From NCBI GenBank assembly GCA_002389465.1, contig DGOT01000048.1, forward strand, positions 7,227 through 13,611: DNA of 6,385 nt, written 5' to 3'. This stretch comes from Bacteroidales bacterium UBA4459 (GTDB lineage Bacteria > Bacteroidota > Bacteroidia > Bacteroidales > F082). Positions 1 to 6,385 of the stretch are shown piece after piece. Position numbers and translations under genes: made by a program. The first letter of the stretch is position 1. The number at the start of each line of letters is the position of its first letter. The notes under the pieces are model-generated. The model had not been told where the DNA came from, ran no database searches, and saw only the letters and a list, made by a program, of their open reading frames with translations.

Positions 1-1
1 G

Positions 2-355
2 ACTGCTAAGGTTGAACAGAATGAAACCCTTAATTCCACCGACAAAATCGAGGTGTATTATTTTCACTTTACATCGCGCTGTACAACATGCAGGGCAGTG
101 GAGTCTGTAACCCGAACAATACTTAAGGAAACTTATCCTGAACGGATGAAAGAAGGAATGCTATCTTTTAAAGCGCTCAATCTTGATGAGCCTGTCAATG
201 AACAGCTTGCTGACGAACTTCATGTTTCCGGACAAACGCTGTTATTTGTGAAAGACGGTGAAAAGAAAGACCTGACAACGGATGCGTTTATGTATGCCCG
301 TTCAAATCCTGACAAATTGAAAGAGAAGATCATCCGAACTATTGACAAACTCTAA
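2..355 (+). CDS. arsF: ArsF-family thioredoxin-fold protein (5' end truncated by window)
   Basis: The frame is open from base 2, so the true start lies upstream. The GTG at 53 would cut into the first beta strand and is not a likely start. 117 residues are visible. The first 15 or so are polar (Gln, Asn, Ser, Thr), as expected for the linker after a signal peptide or lipobox, though that part is outside the window. A thioredoxin-like core follows: a beta strand (IEVYYFHF), then SRCTTCRAVE with a CxxC at residues 27 and 30, a long helix, a second strand (FKALNLDE) and VSGQTLLFVKDG. At the usual thioredoxin cis-proline site I see Gln-Thr rather than Thr-Pro. Databases name this family 'nitrophenyl compound nitroreductase subunit ArsF', but a reductase activity on arsenicals is inferred, not visible. 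The next gene begins 6 nt after the TAA stop, so the two are almost certainly cotranscribed. A generic periplasmic thioredoxin is the alternative; the ArsG neighbour favours ArsF. Confidence 0.85.
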   Translation, partial: TAKVEQNETLNSTDKIEVYYFHFTSRCTTCRAVESVTRTILKETYPERMKEGMLSFKALNLDEPVNEQLADELHVSGQTLLFVKDGEKKDLTTDAFMYARSNPDKLKEKIIRTIDKL

Positions 356-361
356 AACCCT

Positions 362-1060
362 ATGGAGTTTTTAACCGACTTACTGGAGAACAACTCGTTA
401 CCGGTATTGTCCGCTTTTGTCCTGGGTCTAATGACAGCTATCAGTCCCTGCCCGCTGGCAACCAATGTTACGACGATCGGCTTTATCAGTAAAGACATAG
501 AGAACCGCAACAAAGTATTTTTTAACGGGCTGGTGTACACCCTTGGGCGTTCTGTTTCCTACACAACTCTGGCGGTCGTTATATTTTACGGGGCCGATCA
601 ATTCAGGATTTCGGGCTTTTTTCAGCAGTATGGCGAAAAAATTATCGGTCCTTTGCTAATTGTCATTGGCCTGTTTATGCTGGATGTGCTCAGGATTAAA
701 TTCCCGGGTATGTCGTCACTCGCCGAAAGGATGAACAAAAAAGGAATCAGTAACTACTGGGACGTCCTGTTACTGGGGATGGTTTTTGCGCTAGCTTTCT
801 GCCCGTATAGTGGAGTGCTTTATTTCGGCATGCTGATTCCCATGACCATCAGCAGCGGAAACGCGATCGCACAACCCTTTGTATTTGCCGTGGCCACAGG
901 CATACCGGTCATTCTTTTTGCCTGGTTAATTGCTTATACTTTGTCAAGCATGGGCACATTTTATCATAAGGTAAAAGAATCTGAGCTTTGGTTCAGAAAA
1001 TTTATTGCCGTCTTGTTTATTGCTGTTGGCATCTACTATGTAGTCATTATTTATTTGTAG
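362..1060 (+). CDS. arsG: ArsG-family (CcdA/DsbD-like) membrane transporter
   Basis: This is a 232-residue integral membrane protein with about six helices (roughly residues 14-37, 52-76, 93-110, 134-158, 168-196 and 212-231). Two pseudo-symmetric Cys-Pro motifs stand out: SPCPLATN with C30 in the first half and AFCPYSG with C147 in the second. This matches CcdA and the DsbD beta domain, where the two buried cysteines pass electrons from cytoplasmic thiols across the membrane. Databases annotate close relatives as 'aromatic aminobenzylarsenical efflux permease ArsG'. From the sequence alone, either thiol-electron transfer to ArsF or transport of an arsenical is possible. The coupling to the CxxC protein just upstream favours a redox role, which is inference. 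The ATG at 362 is the first start after the ArsF stop and precedes the first helix properly. No Shine-Dalgarno is seen, which is normal for Bacteroidota. It ends with TAG. Confidence 0.85.
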   Translation: MEFLTDLLENNSLPVLSAFVLGLMTAISPCPLATNVTTIGFISKDIENRNKVFFNGLVYTLGRSVSYTTLAVVIFYGADQFRISGFFQQYGEKIIGPLLIVIGLFMLDVLRIKFPGMSSLAERMNKKGISNYWDVLLLGMVFALAFCPYSGVLYFGMLIPMTISSGNAIAQPFVFAVATGIPVILFAWLIAYTLSSMGTFYHKVKESELWFRKFIAVLFIAVGIYYVVIIYL

Positions 1061-1076
1061 TTTTTTTAACCTTATT

Positions 1077-1094
1077 GTTCGTGAAATCACGAAC
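1077..1094. repeat. Perfect 8-bp inverted repeat before the permease start
   Basis: GTTCGTGA-AA-TCACGAAC is a perfect palindrome of two 8-base arms with a 2-base centre. As RNA it would form a 7-bp stem with an AAAU loop. It sits between the ArsG stop and the ribosome binding site at 1101-1105. No T-run follows it on either strand, so it is not a standard intrinsic terminator. It could be a dimeric regulator operator, an RNA stability or processing hairpin that sets different levels for arsG and the permease, or chance. Confidence 0.6.
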
Positions 1095-1100
1095 TGTTTG

Positions 1101-1105
1101 AAGGA
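1101..1105 (+). promoter_or_regulatory. Shine-Dalgarno sequence pointing to the ATG at 1113
   Basis: AAGGA lies 7 nt before the ATG at 1113, which is near-optimal spacing. None of the other starts in the window shows such a site, and the internal ATG at 1179 is preceded only by a pyrimidine-rich hydrophobic coding stretch. The site therefore supports 1113, not 1179, as the original translation start of the permease, even though that frame meets a TGA at codon 12. Confidence 0.55.
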
Positions 1106-1112
1106 CAACGTT

Positions 1113-1178
1113 ATGGAATGGAAAAATGAACTGAAAATATTATTCTGAATTGCCTTCTTTTTTCTGCTGGCTTATTTT
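1113..1178 (+). pseudogene. N-terminal 22 codons of the permease, broken by an in-frame TGA at 1146-1148
   Basis: The ATG at 1113 is in the same frame as the permease body starting at 1179. Its codons read MEWKNELKILF, then TGA, then IAFFFLLAYF, then straight into MPLENLRF of the downstream frame. This looks like the charged start and first membrane helix of the permease with a single interruption. The hydrophobic pattern continues on both sides of the TGA and the frame does not shift, so one base change from a sense codon (TGG for Trp is the simplest guess) explains it. Possible outcomes are a recent nonsense mutation or base-call error, read-through, or an 11-codon leader peptide with reinitiation at 1179. 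No second disabling change is seen in the gene, so any inactivation would be recent. Confidence 0.6.
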
Positions 1179-2420
1179 ATGCCGCTGGAAAACCTCCGGT
1201 TTCAGGAGACCGTTGAAGCCACCCTCGACCTTACACGCTGGTACGCCCGCGAACATGTGATTTTGTGTTTGTTGCCCGCCTTTTTCATTGCGGGGGTTAT
1301 TTCCGTTTTTGTCAGCCAGGGTTCAGTATTACGGTATTTCGGGGCACAGGCCAAGAAGTGGATGGCCTATACTGTAGCAGCAGTATCGGGAACGATCCTG
1401 GCGGTCTGCTCCTGTACCATCTTACCGTTGTTTTCGAGCATTCACCAACGAGGCGCCGGGTTGGGACCTGCCATTGCCTTTTTATACTCAGGCCCGGCCA
1501 TTAATATACTGGCTATTATCTTAACCGCCAATATTCTGGGTTTCGAGATGGGACTGGCGCGTGTAATCGGCGCGGTACTCTTCAGTGTAGTGATTGGCGT
1601 TACGATGTCGCTGATCTACCGGAAAGAAGAGAAGGAAAAAGCCGAAGAACAAATGAATATCAAAGTTTTGCCGGAAAAAAGACCGCTCTGGCAAACGGCT
1701 TTTCACTTTTTCACACTGGTGTTCATTCTTGTGCTCGCCAACTGGGGCAAACCCGACACCGATAGCGGCGTGCTCTTCTGGATGTGGACCCATAAATGGT
1801 ACATTACATCTTTTTTGGGGCTGCTGCTGGTTTATTCGCTCATCGACATATTGAAAATAAAATGGTGGTGGGTGTTGACCGGAGTTGGGGCAACGTCCAT
1901 CAGTGCTTTGCTGACAACAAGTCCGATGGTGCCCATGGTAGTTGGTATTGCAGCCATCAGCATCATGACCTTACTGGATGGTGATGATAACAAAGAGTGG
2001 ACACTTTCGATCTGGGATTTCACCAAGCAGATCATGCCATTGCTTGCCTTGGGTGTGCTGGTTGCCGGGTTCTTACTGGGTTCAACCCACGACGGCACAC
2101 AAATTGCCGGTATTATTCCTGAATCATGGATAAGCAATTTAGTGGGTGGTAATTCACTGTTCGCCAACTTCTTTGCTTCCATTGTTGGCGCCTTTATGTA
2201 TTTCGCCACATTAACAGAGGTACCTATCCTACAGGGCTTGCTTGGCGCAGGAATGGGAAAAGGCCCGGCGCTTGCCCTTCTGCTGGCTGGACCTTCTCTT
2301 TCGCTACCCACTATGTTGGTTATACGCAATTTGATCGGTACGCAAAAAACGCTGGTTTATGTGAGCCTGGTGGTTTTGATGGCAACAGTTACCGGCTTAA
2401 TTTACGGTGCGATTTGCTAA
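1179..2420 (+). CDS. ArsP/DUF318-type permease (body; the intact start is probably at 1113)
   Basis: This is a 413-residue protein with about 11-12 predicted membrane helices in two related halves. The first half has CSCT (C77, C79) followed by RGAGLGPAIAFLYSGPAIN (91-109). The second half has a matching GAGMGKGPALALLLAGPSLS (356-375). This duplicated GPA..SGPxxN/S pattern and the CSC motif are typical of the PF03773 permease family, which includes ArsP, an exporter of trivalent methylarsenicals. The halves are joined through a charged cytoplasmic-looking loop (148-170, rich in Lys and Glu). At over 400 residues it is longer than Campylobacter ArsP (about 315) and nearer the size of the related Cu/Zn efflux permeases (SO_0444 type), so the substrate is uncertain; the ArsF/ArsG neighbours favour an arsenical. 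The ATG at 1179 is simply the first start after the in-frame TGA. It lacks a ribosome binding site and would omit the first helix. It ends with TAA. Confidence 0.8.
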   Translation: MPLENLRFQETVEATLDLTRWYAREHVILCLLPAFFIAGVISVFVSQGSVLRYFGAQAKKWMAYTVAAVSGTILAVCSCTILPLFSSIHQRGAGLGPAIAFLYSGPAINILAIILTANILGFEMGLARVIGAVLFSVVIGVTMSLIYRKEEKEKAEEQMNIKVLPEKRPLWQTAFHFFTLVFILVLANWGKPDTDSGVLFWMWTHKWYITSFLGLLLVYSLIDILKIKWWWVLTGVGATSISALLTTSPMVPMVVGIAAISIMTLLDGDDNKEWTLSIWDFTKQIMPLLALGVLVAGFLLGSTHDGTQIAGIIPESWISNLVGGNSLFANFFASIVGAFMYFATLTEVPILQGLLGAGMGKGPALALLLAGPSLSLPTMLVIRNLIGTQKTLVYVSLVVLMATVTGLIYGAIC

Positions 2421-2425
2421 AACTT

Positions 2426-2443
2426 GTAAATCTAATTATTTAC
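2426..2443. repeat. AT-rich 6-bp inverted repeat after the permease
   Basis: GTAAAT and ATTTAC form a perfect 6-bp inverted repeat around a 6-base centre, starting 5 nt after the permease stop and ending 2 nt before a possible -33 element. The stem is too AT-rich and lacks a T-run, so it would be a weak terminator at best. An operator for the downstream gene is an alternative. Chance occurrence in AT-rich intergenic DNA is quite possible. Confidence 0.3.
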
Positions 2444-2445
2444 TC

Positions 2446-2472
2446 TTTGGTTTCTCAATTATTATAACTTTA
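2446..2472 (+). promoter_or_regulatory. Candidate Bacteroidota promoter for the phosphatase gene
   Basis: TTTG at 2446-2449 and TAACTTTA at 2465-2472 resemble the Bacteroidota -33 (TTTG) and -7 (TAnnTTTG) elements; the -7 box matches all but its last base. The 15-nt gap between boxes is a few bases shorter than usual, which lowers confidence. Transcription would begin around 2478-2482, giving a short leader before the ATG at 2496. It suggests the phosphatase is not simply part of the arsF-arsG-permease transcript. Confidence 0.35.
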
Positions 2473-2495
2473 CGCTCATGAATTAAAACAAATCC

Positions 2496-4370
2496 ATGTA
2501 TCGATTGATATTTGTTATTCTTTTAAATTTAATTATCACTTTTTCATTTGCCCAGCTCATCGAAGCTGGTTCCACATGGAAGTATCTTGACGACAGTTCC
2601 GACCAGGGAACCGCCTGGCAGCAACCCGGTTTTGATGACATCAACTGGACCGAAGGGCCCGCCCAACTGGGGTACGGCGACGATGACGAAGCCACTGTGC
2701 TGGGTTGGGGAGATAATCCTTCCGACAAGTACCTCACCTATTACTTCAGAAAAACATTTAACATTTCCAACCCGAATGAGAAACCGGCGCTAAAAGCAGG
2801 ACTTATACGTGATGACGGTGCTGTAGTGTATATCAACGGAGTGGAAGTGTTTCGTGCCAATATGCCGGAAGGAGAGATCACATACCAGACAAAAGCCGAC
2901 CATACAGTTGCTGGTGACAGTGAAAATTTGTTTTTTGCCTATACTTTTCCATCCTCCGTGTTGCAAAGTGGCGAAAACACAATAGCCGTAGAAGTTCATC
3001 AGCGATTCAAAACAAGTTCGGATATCAGTTTCGACCTGCAACTGGATTTTGCCGAATATCCTGTTTTCATAAAAGAACCTTATTTATTGTATTCCGGTGA
3101 GAAGACTGAGATGCTGATCGTATGGCAAATGGACAGCACACGCTCCTGCCGGGTTGAATGGGGAACAGACACAACCTATACCGAAGGGACTGCTACTACA
3201 GACGAATATGGTAACGACCACCTGCACAAAATAATAATTTCGGGTCTGAACCCGGACACAAAATATTTTTACCGAGTTTCTATCAACAGGATGAGCAGTA
3301 AAAAAGGGAGTTTTAAAACAGGTGTTCCTGACAGTGCGACCGACATAAGTTTTTATGCCTATGGTGACACACGTACAAATCCCGGAACGCACAATTTAGT
3401 AGCTGAGAAGATCGTTGAGGAAGTTGCACAACATCCTGAAACACAAACGTTCATTATCTCTACAGGAGATTTTGTAGCTAATGGTGACAGCGAAAGAGAC
3501 TGGCAGGAGCAATTTTTCGATGCCGACTACGAATACATCCGGCAGATGATGTCGAAACTGCCTTATGTGGCTGCTATAGGCAACCATGAAGGACAGGGAC
3601 AACTATTTAAAAAATACTTCCCCTACCCCATGTTTGTTTCCAGTCGGTATTATTACTCTTTCGATTATGGCCCGGCTCATTTTACAGTCATTGATCAGTT
3701 TACAAGCTACGATGAAGGTAGCCTGCAATACGTGTGGTTGGTGAACGACCTGGCCACTTCCGATAAGCACTGGAAATTCATCCTGCTGCATGAGCCGGGA
3801 TGGACGGCCGGAGGCGGCCACTCCAACAACGGGAAAGTGCAACAACTTGTACAGCCACTTTGCGAAACCTTCGGCGTCCAGTTTGTACTTGCCGGGCATA
3901 ATCATTATTACGCACATGCGGTCGTTAACGGCGTAAACCATATTACTACCGGGGGCGGGGGTGCACCACTTTATACGCCCAACCCGAGCCACGACAGTAT
4001 TGTGATTGTCAGCAAAACAAATCATTATTGCCGTATTGACATTGACGGCGACACGCTTACTTTCACGGCCACCGACAAAGACGGAAAGCTGATCGAATCG
4101 TTCATCCAACCGCTCAATCCGGACGCAGTTCCCGAATATGCAGGTGAAGAGCATTTCAACATTTTCACAACCGGGAAAGCCATTACCGTAATCAATAAAA
4201 GTGACCTGAAAGGCCGCCTGTTGGTCTATAATACATACGGGCGCAACATTTTCCGGGAAAAACTATTAAAAGGTGAAAACCGGGTAAGCGTTGATACAAC
4301 GAGTATTTATTTTGTCCGGGTTGAATATGGAAAGAACAGAAGGGTTGTAAAAAAGGTTTTTGTCAAGTAG
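2496..4370 (+). CDS. Secreted purple-acid-phosphatase-like metallophosphoesterase with T9SS sorting domain
   Basis: This is a 624-residue multidomain exported enzyme. Residues 1-19 are a signal peptide (hydrophobic core, then SFA-Q). Residues about 24-187 form a beta-sandwich, lectin-like region containing DDGAVVYINGVEVFR, a pattern common in Bacteroidota secreted enzymes. Residues about 190-276 are a fibronectin-III-like domain as found before purple acid phosphatase cores (EPYLLY, GLNPDTKYFYRV). The calcineurin-like catalytic domain (about 283-535) keeps the metal-ligand motifs: YGDTR (D291), TGDFVANGD (D325), GNHE (N363, H364), LLHEP (H432) and GHNH (H468, H470). Residues about 555-624 look like a type A T9SS C-terminal sorting domain (LLVYNTYGR, IYFVRVEYG, KKVFVK). 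The likely role is hydrolysis of phosphate mono- or diesters at the cell surface or outside; the substrate cannot be read from the sequence. The ATG at 2496 directly precedes the signal peptide. The stop is TAG. Confidence 0.88.
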   Translation: MYRLIFVILLNLIITFSFAQLIEAGSTWKYLDDSSDQGTAWQQPGFDDINWTEGPAQLGYGDDDEATVLGWGDNPSDKYLTYYFRKTFNISNPNEKPALKAGLIRDDGAVVYINGVEVFRANMPEGEITYQTKADHTVAGDSENLFFAYTFPSSVLQSGENTIAVEVHQRFKTSSDISFDLQLDFAEYPVFIKEPYLLYSGEKTEMLIVWQMDSTRSCRVEWGTDTTYTEGTATTDEYGNDHLHKIIISGLNPDTKYFYRVSINRMSSKKGSFKTGVPDSATDISFYAYGDTRTNPGTHNLVAEKIVEEVAQHPETQTFIISTGDFVANGDSERDWQEQFFDADYEYIRQMMSKLPYVAAIGNHEGQGQLFKKYFPYPMFVSSRYYYSFDYGPAHFTVIDQFTSYDEGSLQYVWLVNDLATSDKHWKFILLHEPGWTAGGGHSNNGKVQQLVQPLCETFGVQFVLAGHNHYYAHAVVNGVNHITTGGGGAPLYTPNPSHDSIVIVSKTNHYCRIDIDGDTLTFTATDKDGKLIESFIQPLNPDAVPEYAGEEHFNIFTTGKAITVINKSDLKGRLLVYNTYGRNIFREKLLKGENRVSVDTTSIYFVRVEYGKNRRVVKKVFVK

Positions 4371-4590
4371 AACACTTACTCACTATAAGCTAGCAAAACA
4401 AGATTTATCCCCACTCCAGTCTTGTAATTCAAGATCGAGAGAAGTGTCTTCATTGCTATAAGCCACCCTTCCGGCATATCTAAAAATCATATAACTCTAT
4501 TTAATAATTCTGTAACGTCTACGAAACTTGTATGAATTAATATTGCAAAATAATAATCCGCCATAAGACATTTAGTTAATTAATAATAGA
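4371..4590. other. 220-nt intergenic region, no gene seen
   Basis: This AT-rich gap lies between the phosphatase and the copper ATPase. It contains a small hairpin (TCTTG-TAATT-CAAGA, 4420-4434), no clear intrinsic terminator, and an AT-rich leader (TTAATTAATAATAGA) just before the ATPase ATG with no Shine-Dalgarno. TAATTCTG at 4505-4512 resembles a -7 box but has no TTTG at the right distance, so I do not call a promoter. I see no recognisable CueR- or CopY-type operator. The spacing still suggests that the ATPase has its own regulated promoter here. Confidence 0.5.
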
Positions 4591-6385
4591 ATGAAACACG
4601 ATCATAGCGAACACAAAGAGCATTCCTGCTGCAACCACGGCGAAACGAGTACAGAACAAGCAACTACTTACTACTGTCCGATGAAATGCGAAGGGGACAA
4701 GGTTTATAAGGAGACCGGGGACTGCCCGGTGTGCCATATGCACCTCGTTCCGGTGGGCCAAAGTGAAAAAGAACATCATCACGGGGATCATCACTACGAT
4801 AAAAGCCAAGAACATCGCGAACATTACAAGCACGGTGTTGCTACCCATGCAGGAGCGTATTATTGCCCCATGCGCTGCGAGGGCGACAAGACGTACACGA
4901 AAGCCGGAAGTTGTCCTGTATGCGGTATGGATTTGGTAGCAGAACTCGGAGCGGAAACAGACGAAGGGAAAAAAGCATGGAAAAACATGACAAAAAAATT
5001 CATCCTGGCACTGGCATTGTCATTTCCTTTATTTGTAGTTGCCATGTCAAACGTTATTCCCTCCTTAAATCTTGCAAGCATAACACCTGTTAAAGTGTGG
5101 AATTGGATACAATTCGCACTGGCTACACCCGTAGTTTTTTATGCCGGCTGGGATTTCTTTGTCAGGGGATGGAACTCTGTCAGGCGGTGGTCGCCCAATA
5201 TGTGGACACTGATCTCCATAGGTGTGGGGGCTGCCTATCTTTTTAGTGTTTTCGGACTTCTGTTTCCGGAGATGTTTCCTGCCCAGTTTAAAGATGCGCA
5301 GGGTAACGTACACTTATATTTTGAAGCTTCTGCGATTATCCTGACACTGGTATTACTCGGACAGGTGCTCGAGTTAAGGGCTCACAGTAAAACCAATTCG
5401 GCCATCAAAGCATTGCTGAACCTGGTTCCCCCTGTAGCAAGGGTTTTCCGTAACGGAAAGGAAGAAGAAATTCCTTTGGAAGAAGTGATTGCTGGTGACA
5501 TACTGTTAGTTAAACCCGGCGAAAAGATCCCTGTTGACGGAGTGTTAACTTCCGGTACAGCCATTATTGACGAAAGTATGATCACCGGCGAACCGGTTCC
5601 CTCAGAAAAGGAAGTGGGTAATAAAGTAATCGGTGGTACCATTAACGGAAGAACTGTTTTTGAGATGAAAGCCGAAAAAGTGGGTTCTGACACCTTACTG
5701 GCACAGATCATTGAAATGGTCAACGAAGCCAGCCGGTCGCGTGCGCCCATTCAGAAACTTGCCGATATCGTTGCCAAATATTTTGTACAGATCGTTATCC
5801 TGATCTCCATCCTGACTTTTGTCACCTGGTATTTCTGGGGGCCTGATCCGGCCCTGGTATTTGCTTTTGTAAATGCTGTGTCTGTACTGATCATTGCGTG
5901 CCCCTGTGCTTTGGGGCTGGCAACCCCCATGTCCATTATGGTTGGAACGGGGCGTATGGCGCAATCAGGTGTACTGGTGAAAGATGCAGCGGCTATTGAA
6001 GAAATGAACAAGGTGGATACATTGATCGTTGACAAAACCGGAACACTGACTGAAGGAAAACCCAGCTTGAAAGGTTTTAAATCGTTTGGAAGGCTCAGCG
6101 ATGAAGAAATACTCAAATATGCGGCTTCCATTGATGCCAATAGTGAACATCCCATAGCCGATGCCATTGTTGCAGGAGCAAAAGAAAAAGGAATAGAACT
6201 GCTTAAAGTTTCCGATTTTGAATCGGTTACCGGAAAAGGTGTTCAGGCTGTTTACGGAAAAGAAAAAATTGGTCTGGGCAACCAGCGTCTGATAGAGACA
6301 TTCACGGCAAGCCTTCCGGATGAAAACAAGAAAGTGGCTGAAGAATGGCAGTTAACAGGACAGACGGTTATGTTTCTGATCATTG
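4591..6385 (+). CDS. copA: Copper-type P1B ATPase with two N-terminal heavy-metal-binding domains (3' end truncated by window)
   Basis: 598 codons are open to the window end; about 200 more would be expected, including the GDGxNDxPAL hinge and the last two helices. This is an inner-membrane, ATP-driven metal exporter. The N-terminus has two short YYCPM..CEGDK..CPVC domains (residues 27-55 and 90-118) of the YHS-like heavy-metal-binding type, not the GMxCxxC ferredoxin-like fold, separated by a His-rich linker; 16 His fall in the first 90 residues. Helices follow at about 137-153, 173-190, 204-226 and 243-262, then the actuator domain with TGEP (332-335), helices at 397-418 and 425-446, the metal-site CPC (437-439), the phosphorylation motif DKTGTLT (D481) and SEHP in the nucleotide domain (518-521). 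CPC plus SEHP places it among Cu(I)/Ag(I) exporters. Stops at 4564 and 4573 in this frame make the ATG at 4591 the first possible start. It is separated from the phosphatase by 220 nt and so is probably regulated independently. Confidence 0.93.
   Translation, partial: MKHDHSEHKEHSCCNHGETSTEQATTYYCPMKCEGDKVYKETGDCPVCHMHLVPVGQSEKEHHHGDHHYDKSQEHREHYKHGVATHAGAYYCPMRCEGDKTYTKAGSCPVCGMDLVAELGAETDEGKKAWKNMTKKFILALALSFPLFVVAMSNVIPSLNLASITPVKVWNWIQFALATPVVFYAGWDFFVRGWNSVRRWSPNMWTLISIGVGAAYLFSVFGLLFPEMFPAQFKDAQGNVHLYFEASAIILTLVLLGQVLELRAHSKTNSAIKALLNLVPPVARVFRNGKEEEIPLEEVIAGDILLVKPGEKIPVDGVLTSGTAIIDESMITGEPVPSEKEVGNKVIGGTINGRTVFEMKAEKVGSDTLLAQIIEMVNEASRSRAPIQKLADIVAKYFVQIVILISILTFVTWYFWGPDPALVFAFVNAVSVLIIACPCALGLATPMSIMVGTGRMAQSGVLVKDAAAIEEMNKVDTLIVDKTGTLTEGKPSLKGFKSFGRLSDEEILKYAASIDANSEHPIADAIVAGAKEKGIELLKVSDFESVTGKGVQAVYGKEKIGLGNQRLIETFTASLPDENKKVAEEWQLTGQTVMFLII

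Noticed and set aside
1061..1094. Intrinsic terminator formed by the palindrome and nearby T-run
   Set aside because: The T-run (1061-1067) lies before the hairpin on the + strand. On the - strand the sequence after the hairpin is A-rich, so neither orientation gives stem plus T-tract.
1146..1148. TGA recoded genome-wide as Trp or another amino acid
   Set aside because: The ATPase (598 codons), phosphatase (624) and other genes contain no in-frame TGA and use TGG for Trp throughout. The four visible gene stops are TAA or TAG, which is too few to suggest a changed code.
1146..1203. TGA as selenocysteine with a downstream SECIS hairpin
   Set aside because: The only hairpin nearby (AAACC-TCC-GGTTT, 1190-1202) starts about 41 nt after the TGA, has a 3-base loop, and lacks the usual G-containing apical loop at the expected distance. 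A Sec in the first membrane helix also has no known role in this family.
1832..2329. 165-codon open frame on the - strand inside the permease
   Set aside because: It runs antisense to a gene with clear family motifs and has low-complexity Ser/Pro/Thr-rich content with no recognisable domain; it is a shadow frame.
3603..4154. 183-codon open frame on the - strand inside the phosphatase
   Set aside because: It lies opposite the catalytic core, whose metal-ligand motifs prove the + strand is coding. No start signal or domain is seen on the - strand.
4383..4463. Direct repeat CTATAAGC at 4383-4390 and 4456-4463
   Set aside because: Only 8 bases long, two copies, no flanking similarity; expected by chance in AT-rich DNA and not enough for a mobile-element or site-specific recombination signature.

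Overview
This window looks like chromosomal DNA of a member of the Bacteroidota, most likely a free-living, T9SS-bearing lineage (Marinilabiliales/Cytophagales-like rather than gut Bacteroides). The reasons are the ArsF/ArsG gene pair typical of Bacteroidota arsenic operons, a C-terminal type IX secretion sorting domain on the phosphatase, gene starts mostly without Shine-Dalgarno sequences, and AT-rich leaders with a TAnnTTTG-like -7 element. All genes read on the + strand. The two outermost genes are cut by the window edges.

Layout: (1) 2-355, the 3' part of an ArsF-family thioredoxin-fold protein with a CTTC motif. (2) 362-1060, an ArsG-family, CcdA/DsbD-like six-helix membrane protein, 6 nt after ArsF. 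(3) 1061-1178, a short interval holding a perfect 8-bp inverted repeat, a good AAGGA ribosome binding site, and the first 22 codons of the permease reading frame, which are broken by one in-frame TGA. (4) 1179-2420, the remaining body of an ArsP/DUF318-type permease. (5) 2426-2472, an AT-rich inverted repeat and a candidate Bacteroidota promoter. (6) 2496-4370, a secreted purple-acid-phosphatase-like metallophosphoesterase with a T9SS sorting domain. (7) 4371-4590, a 220-nt gap with no gene seen. (8) 4591-6385, the first 598 codons of a copper-type P1B ATPase with two N-terminal heavy-metal-binding domains and a His-rich linker.

Together the first three genes look like one metalloid-resistance transcription unit. 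ArsF and ArsG would form a thiol-redox/membrane pair and the permease would be the efflux route, probably for (organo)arsenic or a metal. The copper ATPase adds metal export, so the segment reads as a metal/metalloid resistance island. A secreted phosphatase with no obvious metal-resistance role sits in the middle, probably with its own promoter.

The most unusual point is the permease N-terminus. The ATG with the good ribosome binding site (1113) is in frame with the permease. The 22 codons between it and the internal ATG encode a convincing first membrane helix except for a TGA at 1146-1148. I see no second in-frame TGA in any of the five genes and no convincing SECIS element. A nonsense mutation (plausibly TGG to TGA), a base-call error, or a leader-peptide/reinitiation arrangement are therefore the main explanations. 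I did not identify a clearly new biological system here.
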